A DNA stretch of 57,210 bases, from NCBI GenBank assembly GCA_949320185.1, contig CASGHK010000049.1:1-57210 (forward strand). The letters run 5' to 3'. The translations under genes and the position numbers were made by a program. The notes under the pieces are model-generated. The model was not told the origin of the DNA and searched no databases. It saw nothing but the letters and a program-made list of their open reading frames with translations. Below, piece by piece: positions 26,677-35,491 of the stretch. Position 1 is the stretch's first letter, and every line of letters starts with the position of its first letter. Source of the stretch: an uncultured Methanomicrobiales archaeon. Its GTDB lineage: Archaea > Halobacteriota > Methanomicrobia > Methanomicrobiales > Methanospirillaceae.

Positions 26677-27549
26677 TCAGCGCTCGACCGGGATACCGAG
26701 CACCTGGTCTGCTCCGGCGAAGACGTCGCGTGCGAGGAGCGACAGGCCCCGCGCCGCCGCCCACTCGTCGTGGACGGCGACCGGCCGGTCGAGGAGGGAG
26801 GAGACCTCGTCCGCGACCAGGGGACCGAGCGAGCCGGCAAGAACGATCCTGGCCTCGGGGGCGAGGAGGAGGAGGGAGGCGCACTCCATGGCGGCGAACA
26901 TCGCTATCGCCCGGTGCCGTTCGGCCTCGGGCAGGGTGTACTCCACCCCGGCATGGAGGAACGCCTGGTTCGCGGTCTCCTCTCCGCGGTCGATCCGCCG
27001 GATCGCGTCCACGTCCAGGGCCCCGTGCCGGCACCCGGGAGCGAAGACGCAGGCATCGAAGGCCCCCACCACGCGCCCCTCACGGACGAGGAGCGAGACC
27101 GTGTTGGACGAGATGTCCGAGATGATCACGTCGGGACCGTGCTCCAGTACGGCGAGGTAGGCGATGCCGAGCTTCTCGGGGCTGGTCTGGTGGGAGTACA
27201 CCTTGAACCGCGGGTCGGTCGGCGAGCCCCGGTGGAGGCCCGGGATGACGAACGTGGGGATGCCGCTCCCGGCCATCACATCGAAGACCCGCGTCCCGCC
27301 ACCCGTATGCTCGCCGGCACCCTCCTGGCTGATCACCCCGCGGTTCGGCACCCGTCCGATCGGCGTGATTGCGCGGATGCCGTCGCCCATGGAGTAGCAG
27401 AGTGCACACCCCTCGATCTCGGCAAGAGGCCCCACCGCCTCCAGGTCGGCGAGCTCGAAGGACCGGGCATCTCTCCGGGGGATCCGGAGGACGCCGGAGC
27501 CGGTCGCAAAGCGCATGGCGGTCGTGCCGTGGTCGATCCCGAGGAACAT
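26677..27549 (-). CDS. methanogenesis marker protein 12 (UPF0285 family)
   Basis: The 290-residue protein belongs to the actin/hexokinase-like ATPase superfamily: phosphate-1 loop MFLGIDHGTTAMRFA, an adenosine-like loop late (IVLAGSLGPL) and the family-specific GVISQEGAGEHTGGGTRVFD. It is nearly restricted to methanogens; its function is unknown, though it is suspected to act in maturation of a methanogenesis enzyme. It lies upstream of por in the same direction. Its start is 39 bases from the divergent epimerase gene. Confidence 0.92.
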   Translation of the reverse strand: MFLGIDHGTTAMRFATGSGVLRIPRRDARSFELADLEAVGPLAEIEGCALCYSMGDGIRAITPIGRVPNRGVISQEGAGEHTGGGTRVFDVMAGSGIPTFVIPGLHRGSPTDPRFKVYSHQTSPEKLGIAYLAVLEHGPDVIISDISSNTVSLLVREGRVVGAFDACVFAPGCRHGALDVDAIRRIDRGEETANQAFLHAGVEYTLPEAERHRAIAMFAAMECASLLLLAPEARIVLAGSLGPLVADEVSSLLDRPVAVHDEWAAARGLSLLARDVFAGADQVLGIPVER

Positions 27550-27588
27550 CGCAGTAATCGTATAGGATCACGGCCCTATATTGATACG

Positions 27589-28524
27589 ATGTTCAGCGTC
27601 GTGACCGGCGGGGCCGGGTTTATCGGATCGCACCTCGTCGACGCCCTCGTCGCGCGGGGCGACAGGGTGCTGGTGATCGACAACCTCTCGAGCGGTGAGC
27701 GTGGCAACCTCAACGTCCATCTCGAGAGCAGAGCGGTCGAACTCCTGGTCGCCGACCTCCTCGGGGACGGGTGGCAGGCTCGCCTGGCCGGCGCCGATCG
27801 GGTCTACCACGTCGCGGCGGACCCCGACGTCCGCGGCGGAGCCTCCTCGCCCGACGCGATGTTTCGCGAGTCCGTCGTGGTCACCGAACGGGTGCTCGAG
27901 GCGATGCGCCAGCACGGCGTCCCGGAGATCGCCTTCACCTCGACCTCGACCGTCTACGGCGAGGCGAGCGTGATCCCGACCCCCGAGGAGTACACGCCGA
28001 TGGAGCCGATCTCGGTCTACGGCGCCGGCAAGCTGGCGGCGGAGGCCCTGATCTCCGCCTGGTGCCACTCGTTCGGAATGCGCGCCTTCATCTTCCGGTT
28101 CGCGAACATCGTCGGCGAACGGTCGAACCACGGGGTCTCCTGGGACTTCATCCACAAGCTCCGCGCCGACCCTGCGGTCCTGGAGATCCTGGGCGACGGT
28201 CGGCAGACCAAGTCATACCTGGAGGTCCACGCCTGCGTGGACGCGTTCCTTCACGTCTGCGACCACGCGAAGGCGACGGTGAACACCTACAATATCGGGT
28301 CCGAGGACTGGATCGACGTCGTGACGATCGCCGATCTGGTGGTGGAGGCGATGGGGCTCGCCGGGGTCGAGTACCGGTTCACCGGCGGGGACCGGGGCTG
28401 GGTCGGGGACGTCCCCCGGATGCAGCTCGCCATCGACCGGTTGAAGGCGCTCGGGTGGCACCCCCCGATCGGATCGAGGGAGAGCATGGAGCGTGCCGTC
28501 CGCGCCCAGCTGGAGGTGGCATGA
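27589..28524 (+). CDS. NAD-dependent sugar-nucleotide epimerase/dehydratase (extended SDR)
   Basis: The 311-residue protein has the NAD-binding GGAGFIGSHLVDAL (residues 6-19), a TSTSTVYG strand, the catalytic YGAGKLAAE (Tyr-x-x-x-Lys) and a NIGSEDWIDV segment. UDP-glucose 4-epimerase or a related hexose-nucleotide enzyme is most likely, for cell-surface glycans; the substrate is not resolved. The ATG at 27589 starts at the Rossmann fold; the longer open frame upstream is antisense to the marker-12 gene. The stop overlaps apgM (ATGA). Confidence 0.9.
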   Translation: MFSVVTGGAGFIGSHLVDALVARGDRVLVIDNLSSGERGNLNVHLESRAVELLVADLLGDGWQARLAGADRVYHVAADPDVRGGASSPDAMFRESVVVTERVLEAMRQHGVPEIAFTSTSTVYGEASVIPTPEEYTPMEPISVYGAGKLAAEALISAWCHSFGMRAFIFRFANIVGERSNHGVSWDFIHKLRADPAVLEILGDGRQTKSYLEVHACVDAFLHVCDHAKATVNTYNIGSEDWIDVVTIADLVVEAMGLAGVEYRFTGGDRGWVGDVPRMQLAIDRLKALGWHPPIGSRESMERAVRAQLEVA

Positions 28525-29684
28525 AGGTCTTCGTCCTGCTCGGTGACGGGATGGCCGACGAGCCGCTTGTCGAGCTCGGGGGCCGGACTCCGCTCGAGTA
28601 CGCGTCGACGCCGAACATGGACCGGCTCGCCCGTGAGGGACGGTGTGGGCTCGTCTCGACGGTCCCCGACGGGTTCGAGCCTGGCTCAGATGTGGCCAAC
28701 ATGGGGCTGCTCGGGTTCGACCCCAGGCGGTTCTACACGGGCCGCGGGCCGCTCGAGGCGGCGAGCATGGGCGTCGACCTCGAGAGGGACGAGGTCGCCT
28801 ACCGGTGCAACCTGGTGACGACGGAGGACGGAGTGATGAAGGACTTCTCGGCCGGCCACATCTCGAGCGGCGAGGGAGCGGCACTCCTCGCCTCGCTCCA
28901 GGAAGCCTGCCCCCGGGCCCGGTTTCACCCCGGCATCTCCTACCGAAACCTGCTCGTGGTCGAGGGCGGCGAGGGCGACCCCGGGACACCGCCCCACGAC
29001 ATCGTCGGCGAGCCGGTAGCCCCGTACCTGCCCGGCGGTGCGGACCGGGAGCTCCTCTTAGAGTGCATGGCCGCTGCCGAGGAGATCTTCCGGGACCACC
29101 CGGTCAATCGTGCCCGCCGCACCGCAGGACGACCGGCAGCGACCGGGATCTGGCCCTGGTCCGGCGGGCGAACGCCGGCGTTCCCCCGGTTCTGTGAGCA
29201 GTTCGGCTGCTCGGGCGGGATGATCTCGGCAGTCGACCTCCTGAACGGGCTCGCACGGCTCGTCGGCCTGGAACAGATCCGCGTCCCAGGGGCGACGGGG
29301 TACCTGGACACCGACTACGACGCGAAGGCCCGGTACGCGCTCGAGGCGCTCGAACGGCTCGACTTCGTCTACTGCCACGTCGAGGCGCCGGACGAGGCCG
29401 GACACCTGGGCTCGATCGAGGAGAAGGTACGGGCGATCGAACGGGTGGATGGGATGCTCGGCATGATCATGAACCGGTTCGACGGAATCATCGCCGTCCT
29501 GCCCGACCACGCGACACCGGTCCGGATCCGGACCCATACAGCTGCCCCGGTGCCGGTAGCGGTGCGCGGACTCGGCACGGACACGACGACCTGCTACTCG
29601 GAGCGAGAAGCGGAAAAGGGAGACCTCGGCCGGTTAGAGGCGACGAAACTGCTTCCGCTCCTCCTGGGCGGCGCGTCCGGATAA
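28521..29684 (+). CDS. apgM: 2,3-bisphosphoglycerate-independent phosphoglycerate mutase, archaeal type
   Basis: The 387-residue metalloenzyme interconverts 3- and 2-phosphoglycerate. It belongs to the alkaline phosphatase superfamily: VLLGDGMADEPL with the first metal-binding Asp, TPNMDRLAREG, SDVANMGLLGFDP with the nucleophilic Ser, and the late metal sites CHVEAPDEAGH and VLPDHATPV. Length is normal. It is translationally coupled to the epimerase, an arrangement without obvious pathway logic. Confidence 0.95.
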   Translation: MKVFVLLGDGMADEPLVELGGRTPLEYASTPNMDRLAREGRCGLVSTVPDGFEPGSDVANMGLLGFDPRRFYTGRGPLEAASMGVDLERDEVAYRCNLVTTEDGVMKDFSAGHISSGEGAALLASLQEACPRARFHPGISYRNLLVVEGGEGDPGTPPHDIVGEPVAPYLPGGADRELLLECMAAAEEIFRDHPVNRARRTAGRPAATGIWPWSGGRTPAFPRFCEQFGCSGGMISAVDLLNGLARLVGLEQIRVPGATGYLDTDYDAKARYALEALERLDFVYCHVEAPDEAGHLGSIEEKVRAIERVDGMLGMIMNRFDGIIAVLPDHATPVRIRTHTAAPVPVAVRGLGTDTTTCYSEREAEKGDLGRLEATKLLPLLLGGASG

Positions 29685-30058
29685 GTGGCATCAGCCCCCT
29701 GCATCATCACGGGTCAGTGGGGGTAACTTTCATCATCTGCCGGCAGCCGCGCCGCAGAGCGGATACGCATAGATACGGAAGCGGGGGGTAAAGAGAGTTT
29801 TCCCGGTTCGAGGGGAGGGAAGGCCGATCCCTTCCCGATTTCGCCGGGTATCCGCAGGAAGCGGGGGGGCGATCTCGTTGCTATCGCCAAAACAAACGAT
29901 CAACATGATGGTCTGTCATCACAGTCTAACGGCGGAGGGATCGGCTGGAGGTGCAACGACAGCCACTTGACGACGCCAGGATTCACGGGTTCGAACTGGT
30001 CTGGAGGAACCAGGCGAGGCAACCTTCACCCCATCTCGATATGCAGACCTCCGGTATT
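29685..30058. other. intergenic region left of the insertion sequence
   Basis: No gene supported. It contains purine-rich tracts (around 29775-29830) and ends at the target duplication of the insertion sequence. It marks the left border of the accessory island. Confidence 0.5.
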
Positions 30059-30066
30059 AAGAAGAA
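30059..30066 (+). repeat. left copy of the 8-bp target duplication
   Basis: AAGAAGAA directly precedes the element's left end and is repeated exactly at 30920-30927. IS1595-family elements are known to duplicate 8 bp. Confidence 0.8.
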
Positions 30067-30919
30067 GGGTATAGTGTCATTTTAACCACCAACTCCTATC
30101 ACTTAGGAGGGGAAAATGGCCAAGATAATCTGCCCGCGATGTCACTGCACGAAGGTGTACCGACTGGGCACGGGCAAACGTCGTTGTTCGCTGTGTCGCT
30201 ATGACTTCACTCCTCACCGACTCCCCCTGTATTTGACGCGTACCCAATGGAAAGAGATCATCGCCTGGTTTCTCCTCGAACAGAGCAGTCAGAAGATTGC
30301 GGATAGGACCGGGATTGACCGAAAACGAGTATTGCGAGCTCTCACGTGGATACGTCGGGTTCTCGTCAAGGATGTCCCGGAGGTCTTTTCCGGGACCGTT
30401 GAAGTGGATGAAACGTACGTAGGCGGCCACTGGAAAAACAAACGAAAGTCAATCCGGGACCAGGGGACCAAACGAGGGAGAGGAACGAAGAAACAACCGG
30501 TCTTCGGGATTCTCTGCCGAAATGGATTGGTCTGGGCAGAGATTGTCGAGAATGTTGAGGCCCAAACACTCCAGCCGTTGATTTCCAGCAAGGTGAAGAA
30601 GGGATCAATCGTCTGCTCAGACATGTGGCGGGCGTATACGGGCATTGCATCGCGGGGATTTGTTCATCGGATGGTAAATCATCGAGATCGAGAGTATAGT
30701 GATGGAAAGGGAAATCACATCAATGGGTTGGAGGGATTCTGGGGATATCTGAAACGAAAACTTGCGGCCAAGGGTGGTATTCGTCGAGAAAAATTATACC
30801 TGTATTTGGGTGAGTACGTTTGGCGATATAATCATAGAACTGAGAGCGACAAATTGAAATTAAAGCGCATCCTTGAGCTATTGGAGAAGGAGATTAGTGG
30901 CTAGTTTGCCACTATACCC
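30067..30919 (+). mobile_element. complete IS1595-family insertion sequence, 853 bp
   Basis: The element is bounded by inverted ends: GGGTATAGTGTCATTTTAA from 30067 and, read inward from 30919, GGGTATAGTGGCAAACTA, with 10 identical outer bases and a further match after one mismatch. It holds one transposase gene and is flanked by the exact 8-bp repeats AAGAAGAA. All parts look intact, so the insertion is probably recent and may be active. A related copy ends at base 138. Confidence 0.92.
30116..30904 (+). CDS. IS1595-family transposase
   Basis: The 262-residue protein has an N-terminal zinc ribbon (CPRCHC ... CSLCRYDF, residues about 6-36), a helix-turn-helix (SSQKIADRTGIDRKRVLRAL) and the DDE core: VEVDETYVGG, IVCSDMWRAYTGI and NGLEGFWGYLKRKLA. 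All catalytic residues are present and the frame is unbroken. GGAGGGG stands 6 bases before the ATG at 30116. Confidence 0.95.
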   Translation: MAKIICPRCHCTKVYRLGTGKRRCSLCRYDFTPHRLPLYLTRTQWKEIIAWFLLEQSSQKIADRTGIDRKRVLRALTWIRRVLVKDVPEVFSGTVEVDETYVGGHWKNKRKSIRDQGTKRGRGTKKQPVFGILCRNGLVWAEIVENVEAQTLQPLISSKVKKGSIVCSDMWRAYTGIASRGFVHRMVNHRDREYSDGKGNHINGLEGFWGYLKRKLAAKGGIRREKLYLYLGEYVWRYNHRTESDKLKLKRILELLEKEISG

Positions 30920-30927
30920 AAGAAGAA
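30920..30927 (+). repeat. right copy of the 8-bp target duplication
   Basis: AAGAAGAA follows the right end of the element directly and repeats the sequence at 30059-30066. Confidence 0.8.
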
Positions 30928-31068
30928 TTATGAACTCAGATCTGCATCGTTCAACTAACGAATGAACGATTGTTTCACCAAGTACGATTATCGAAGATGT
31001 AACACAGTTCTAATAACAAACTATTACACGAAAAATTTCGAATTTTCAGGTAAAATAGGAATTTTCTG

Positions 31069-32022
31069 ATGACGCGTATCTACGATGACATAACATCAAC
31101 AATTGGTAACACACCTCTGATTCGCTTAAACCAGATAGCATCAGGCCTTGGTTCAACTATCCTCGTAAAACTGGAGTCGCGAAACCCGGGTGCTAGTATT
31201 AAAGACAGGATCGCTCTCTCAATGATTGAAGCTGCAGAATCTCAAGGATTGATTCATAAAGATACAATTATTCTTGAACCAACGAGTGGTAATACTGGTA
31301 TTGGGCTTGCAATGGTGGCCGCATCCCGCGGATACTCGGTCACACTAGTAATGCCTGAAACCATGAGTGTCGAAAGGCAAAAAATTTTCAGTGCATACGG
31401 AGCAAATCTGATTCTGACACCCGGAAGCGAAGGAATGAGGGGGGCGATCTCTGCAGCTGAAGACCTAGTTCGACAGAATCCAGAAAAATTTTTAATGATG
31501 CAACAGTTCAAAAACCCGGCCAATCCTTCAGCTCATTATAAAACAACTGCTGAAGAGATCTGGAGAGACACAGATGGGAACGTTGATGCTGTTGTTGCGA
31601 GTGTTGGTACGGGGGGAACCATTACTGGTATTGCCGAATTTATCAAATCCCGGAAAATTTCTTTCAAAGCGATAGCCGTTGAATCGGATTCTTCTGCGGT
31701 TCTTTCAGGAGATAAGCCTGGTCCGAACAGGATTCAAGGAATCGGTGCGGGTTTTATTCCAGAAGTCTTTAAAATCGATCTTATCGATGAAGTTATTCGG
31801 GTCAAGTATGATGACGCAATAACAATCTCTCAACAATTAGCTCAAAAGGAGGGGATACTGTGTGGGATGTCTTCAGGTGCAGCTGTTTGGGCAGCGATGC
31901 AAATTGCTACAAGAGAAATTTTTTTTGGGAAACTGATCGTCGTAATATTACCCGATTCCGGAGAGCGCTATTTAAGTACTGATCTTTTCAATAAAAATTA
32001 TACCACTTCCACAGATTCATAG
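31069..32022 (+). CDS. cysK: cysteine synthase (O-acetylserine sulfhydrylase family)
   Basis: The 317-residue PLP enzyme joins sulfide to O-acetylserine or O-phosphoserine. It has IGNTPLIRLN, PGASIKDRIA with the PLP lysine (Lys45), EPTSGNTGIGLAMVAA, VGTGGTITGIAEF and the PLP-phosphate site. The gene is much more AT-rich than its surroundings and uses AT-ending codons, pointing to transfer. An AT-rich promoter (about 30950-31068) precedes it. Its last 25 bases overlap the convergent membrane-protein gene. Confidence 0.93.
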   Translation: MTRIYDDITSTIGNTPLIRLNQIASGLGSTILVKLESRNPGASIKDRIALSMIEAAESQGLIHKDTIILEPTSGNTGIGLAMVAASRGYSVTLVMPETMSVERQKIFSAYGANLILTPGSEGMRGAISAAEDLVRQNPEKFLMMQQFKNPANPSAHYKTTAEEIWRDTDGNVDAVVASVGTGGTITGIAEFIKSRKISFKAIAVESDSSAVLSGDKPGPNRIQGIGAGFIPEVFKIDLIDEVIRVKYDDAITISQQLAQKEGILCGMSSGAAVWAAMQIATREIFFGKLIVVILPDSGERYLSTDLFNKNYTTSTDS

Positions 32023-33272
32023 GCCATTGAGTGATCATACATCGCGTTGAATAATGTCTGGTACTGGTTGATGAGATCTGTATTTGTAGAATGTTTTGCA
32101 GTGGGGATATCCTCTTTATCCATAAACCACCCTCCAGTATCCTCCTCATGGTGTATGTATACGAGATGTTCTCCGTCATAAACACTGAAATCCTTGATAG
32201 CGATATCCTGCCTCTGGAGTGTCTCAATCGCGACAATTCTCACTTCGATGTCGTTTGTTATCATCTCATTCATCGTCTGGAGTAATTTTGGATATTTCAT
32301 ATCACAGGAGGGCACAATAAAAATCCTCCTGATTTTTACATTTCTCTTCGTAGCTTGGTAATTTACATTAACCCAATTTCGAAAATGATCATCTTGAGGG
32401 AGATCGATATTTTTTCGATTTGATACGTGAGTCACGTCCATATAATTATTACTATTTTTCAGGATATTTGACATGCAGTCACAGATTGCTTTAACTCCTT
32501 CTTTGGGAACACCCCCATAGAGTTTGTTGACTCTCGCCGCGTAAACCAGGCGCTGACTAATAATGTAGTCCGCAGCATCGAGACTTTCGACAGAATGAAT
32601 ACCTCGATCCTTCGAATGATCTATTGTTGAAAGAAAAAAATTGGATAATATTTTGGCGGTCTCCCCCTTGAAATTATGACCAGAAATACTGCTCTCCTTC
32701 GAATTATGAGTTGCATTTATCAATATATTCACATGACTTTTGGTATTGTCTCGGCCAATAATTGCAAAATTTCCCGCAGGATCATTCATATGAAAAATTT
32801 TGATTTTTCTTGTTTTGAGTAATTTATCGAAATCAACCCCATTTCGAATATCATCAACAAATCCCCGGTCTAAATGACGATACAAAGCAATATTTTTTCC
32901 AGACTTCTCGATAATTTTTTTTACAAATTCAAAATCGCAGTGTGGAAATTCTCCGATAACTGTGATATTCTCGAACTTTTCATATTTTTCTAATATTCTT
33001 TGAAAATCACTAACTGTTGAATATTCTTCGATATCAGGATTGCTTTTCAGTCCATCGGAAAGATTTTCAACTGACTGCTCGATCGATAAAGATCGCTCAA
33101 ATAACACTAACAGGATTGTTAATACAAAAGGTGTGATTAAGGATTCAAATTTTAATTGTACAATCTGCGGAAAATACAAGAATAATTGAGCAATAATCGC
33201 TATAAGAATAATGATTTTTAACCAGTTTAATTTCGTTTTATCCCATTCGGTTTTTATTCTCTTCGCAACCAT
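31998..33272 (-). CDS. two-TM membrane protein with a large cytosolic domain, function unknown
   Basis: The 424-residue protein has two hydrophobic helices near the N-terminus (about residues 18-34 and 42-58) and then a cytosolic part of about 360 residues. Phrases such as FENITVIGEFPHCDFEFV, FAIIGRDNTKSHVNILINAT and IFIVPSCDMKYPKLLQTM suggest two alpha/beta modules. A phospholipase-D-like fold is conceivable, but no HKD motif is seen. It is very AT-rich like cysK and convergent with it. Two N-terminal TM helices plus a cytosolic domain are common in anti-phage effectors; that role is only a guess. Confidence 0.75.
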   Translation of the reverse strand: MVAKRIKTEWDKTKLNWLKIIILIAIIAQLFLYFPQIVQLKFESLITPFVLTILLVLFERSLSIEQSVENLSDGLKSNPDIEEYSTVSDFQRILEKYEKFENITVIGEFPHCDFEFVKKIIEKSGKNIALYRHLDRGFVDDIRNGVDFDKLLKTRKIKIFHMNDPAGNFAIIGRDNTKSHVNILINATHNSKESSISGHNFKGETAKILSNFFLSTIDHSKDRGIHSVESLDAADYIISQRLVYAARVNKLYGGVPKEGVKAICDCMSNILKNSNNYMDVTHVSNRKNIDLPQDDHFRNWVNVNYQATKRNVKIRRIFIVPSCDMKYPKLLQTMNEMITNDIEVRIVAIETLQRQDIAIKDFSVYDGEHLVYIHHEEDTGGWFMDKEDIPTAKHSTNTDLINQYQTLFNAMYDHSMAYESVEVV

Positions 33273-33530
33273 TTTTCACCATTCGAGCAACAGTTTCAGA
33301 AGCACAATAATTTCCCCAGATTCTGTGTGCTGGATCACTGTTACGCATCCATTAGAAATACCTTTTGATAGTTATCCGCTCATCGTTGATATCAGAAGAA
33401 TTTTTTCGATGTTTCTCGGACATTTTGTTATCATCGACGCTTCAGATCCCCTTCGGCTTTGCCAGTATCAGTACCTCGCTAAGATCCCTCCGTACTTTTT
33501 TCATTCGTTCGCGCTCCAGGTTTGCTTCGG
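33273..33530. other. spacer between the membrane-protein gene and the transposase remnant
   Basis: AT-rich upstream region of the minus-strand membrane-protein gene; it holds that gene's promoter. No coding sequence is supported. Confidence 0.4.
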
Positions 33531-34640
33531 CTATCCCGGGTTTCTGAGTGCCGGAATGTTTCGCACGATCTTCAAGATCGATCGCACCGCATCCCAGACT
33601 ATCAGCCGGAACTGATCAAACCTGAACGCGCGCATGTCAATCGTCCGTGGTCCGGGTTTCACGGGTGAAAACCAGTTCCAGAGGACGGCCATCCAGAGAT
33701 TCCTGAGAAGGAACGAGATGATGGCAAAGAGATAGCGGATCACCGGATTGCGCGTCGAGGTTCTGGGTTTCACCTGGTTACGCATCCGCTACGACGATTC
33801 GATCGCGAACCGGGATCGGTACCGGTCGTGGATCTTCTAAGGATTCCAGTCGACGCCGTCGACGACATACCCGAGATTCTCGACACCATGCTTCTCCCGT
33901 TTCCCTTTCGCGTACGTCACAGCGATCGCGATCTTCAGATTGAGCGGTGTCTTTCCATGCATGATATTGTCTCCGAATCGCGATTGTGTCCCTTTCAGGG
34001 GCTCTTTCATTGCAAAGCTGTGTTTCCGAACGGGTAGGATAAACGGAACCTAGCAGTTTTCAGGAACTCGATAACATCGTACGCATAGAGTTCTCGATCA
34101 AGGCAGAGAGACTGAATTGCCAGGCCAGCCATCGTAATTGCGTCCAGGTACCGGGCGATATATGCGACCTTCGAGGTACCCTTCGTTACGGGATATACCA
34201 CCAACGTCACCTGGCGGTTTCGGGTGATCGCGTAGACCGTGACATACGAGTAGAAGTCGTCGGTCGATTTCTTCAGCTGGCTCCGGATGACATACCCCTC
34301 GTTCTCCAGGACAGCCGACCCATAGTACGGGTCGTTCATGTAATCGATGGCAAACATGTACGCCCTTCCGGGTTGGAGGATAAGGGAGAGATTGTGGCCC
34401 AGAATCGCTGTATCCACGGCTTCCAGGTCATCGGAGAGGTTATGCCGCGGTGAGGTTTCATACGGACACCGTTCCAGCAGAGAACTGATGGAATGAATGG
34501 ATTGCTGCATTGGCGCCATCCCCACCAGTGTACGAAAGACCGTGGTCTGGATCAGGGATCCCTGGATAGGGATGCTCAGATGGTGATCCAGGGCAGCGAC
34601 GGCCTGATCAAAGCAGATATTCGGTCGAACGGGTGAACCG
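33531..34640 (-). pseudogene. broken ISH3-like (IS4-type DDE) transposase
   Basis: Translation of the minus strand can be stitched across the interval: FDQAVAALDHHLSIPIQG, then DFYSYVTVYAITRNR and LCLDRELYAYDVIEFL, then after a frameshift near 34045 the segment FAMKEPLKGTQSRFGDNIMH, then GVENLGYVVDGVDWNP, two in-frame TAG stops (at about 33838 and 33785), and finally RMRNQVKPRTSTRNPVIRY. This order matches archaeal ISH3-type transposases. One frameshift and two nonsense codons make it inactive. No terminal repeats were recognised. Confidence 0.8.
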
Positions 34641-34883
34641 TAGGTGCAGGTACTGCCCCTGAGTTGGGGGAACTATGAGTGCAGCCTGTAAAGTATAGAG
34701 ATCTGCCATTTTTCCTCAGATCAACGATCGGAGATACATCTGGACCTGTACAAAATTTGCGAACTACTGGGACTCCGGGGGTGCGGTCTCATCCCAGATC
34801 GAGGAAGAGGAATTGGGGGGCGGGTGCGTCGGCCGCCAGTGGTTCCTGCTCGCCGGCGACGCCAGGATCCCACCAGGGGCTGA

Positions 34884-35158
34884 GTGCTCGCCTCCGACCG
34901 GCGTGGTGTCGTGGCTGAATTCCGCGGCCCGGAACTGCCGGTCACGGTCCATGTCATATCGCTGCCGGCCACGGACCTCGTCAACGTCGGCGATTTCGAT
35001 GACGTGAACGGCAACCAAGGCGCGATTTCGCGGACGCCTGACGTTCTTCGACCAGCTCGACTGGATCGCCGGCGAAGGTCCAGACGGGCGGTTCGACGTC
35101 AACGCCAACGGCCGAAAGAGAGGTCGCCGATGTCGTCTGGCTGTTCAACAACCTCTGA
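34884..35158 (+). pseudogene. remnant of a surface protein ending in a dockerin-like calcium-loop repeat
   Basis: Three frames joined by two frameshifts give PVTVHVISLPATDLVNVG with DFDDVNGN, then FFDQLDWIAGEGPDGRFDV with NANGR, then EVADVVWLFNNL and a stop at 35156. Paired D-N-G-N-G-type loops separated by an FFxQxDWIA helix and ending in VVWLFNNL are the usual C-terminus of large methanogen surface proteins with PKD or cohesin-like domains. The rest of the gene is gone. Confidence 0.65.
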
Positions 35159-35491
35159 CCTCGTTCCCTCTCTCATACCCGTCTTCGATCACTTGCACAC
35201 CGCGAGTCGCACCGTTGATAGCACACCGCCACGAGATTCATCTCTCTCGCCGCCGCGGCTTCGGCGACGACCAGGAGGTTCTCACCATGAACGTCAGCAA
35301 CGGACGCAGCCTCTCCACCCCTCCCCGGCACCAGCCTGAAGGACGGGCGGGGCAAACGAGGGAAGCAGAAGACCGGGGGGTGCGGGAGTGGTGAGCGGGA
35401 CGGAGCCGGCCGGGCTCACGGTTCGCCACGATTCCGAAGAGTGCCGATGGGGGAAAGGCCCCAGGCCGGGCGGAGCCGGCGGGAACTGACC
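35159..35491. other. intergenic region before the DNA polymerase gene
   Basis: No supported gene. Short frames on both strands lack family signatures. It joins the ruined surface-protein gene to the polymerase gene and probably includes a recombination junction. Confidence 0.4.

Noticed and set aside
26632-27588. Upstream extension of the epimerase frame (about 320 codons)
   Set aside because: It is antisense to the methanogenesis marker 12 gene; the Rossmann fold starts at ATG 27589.
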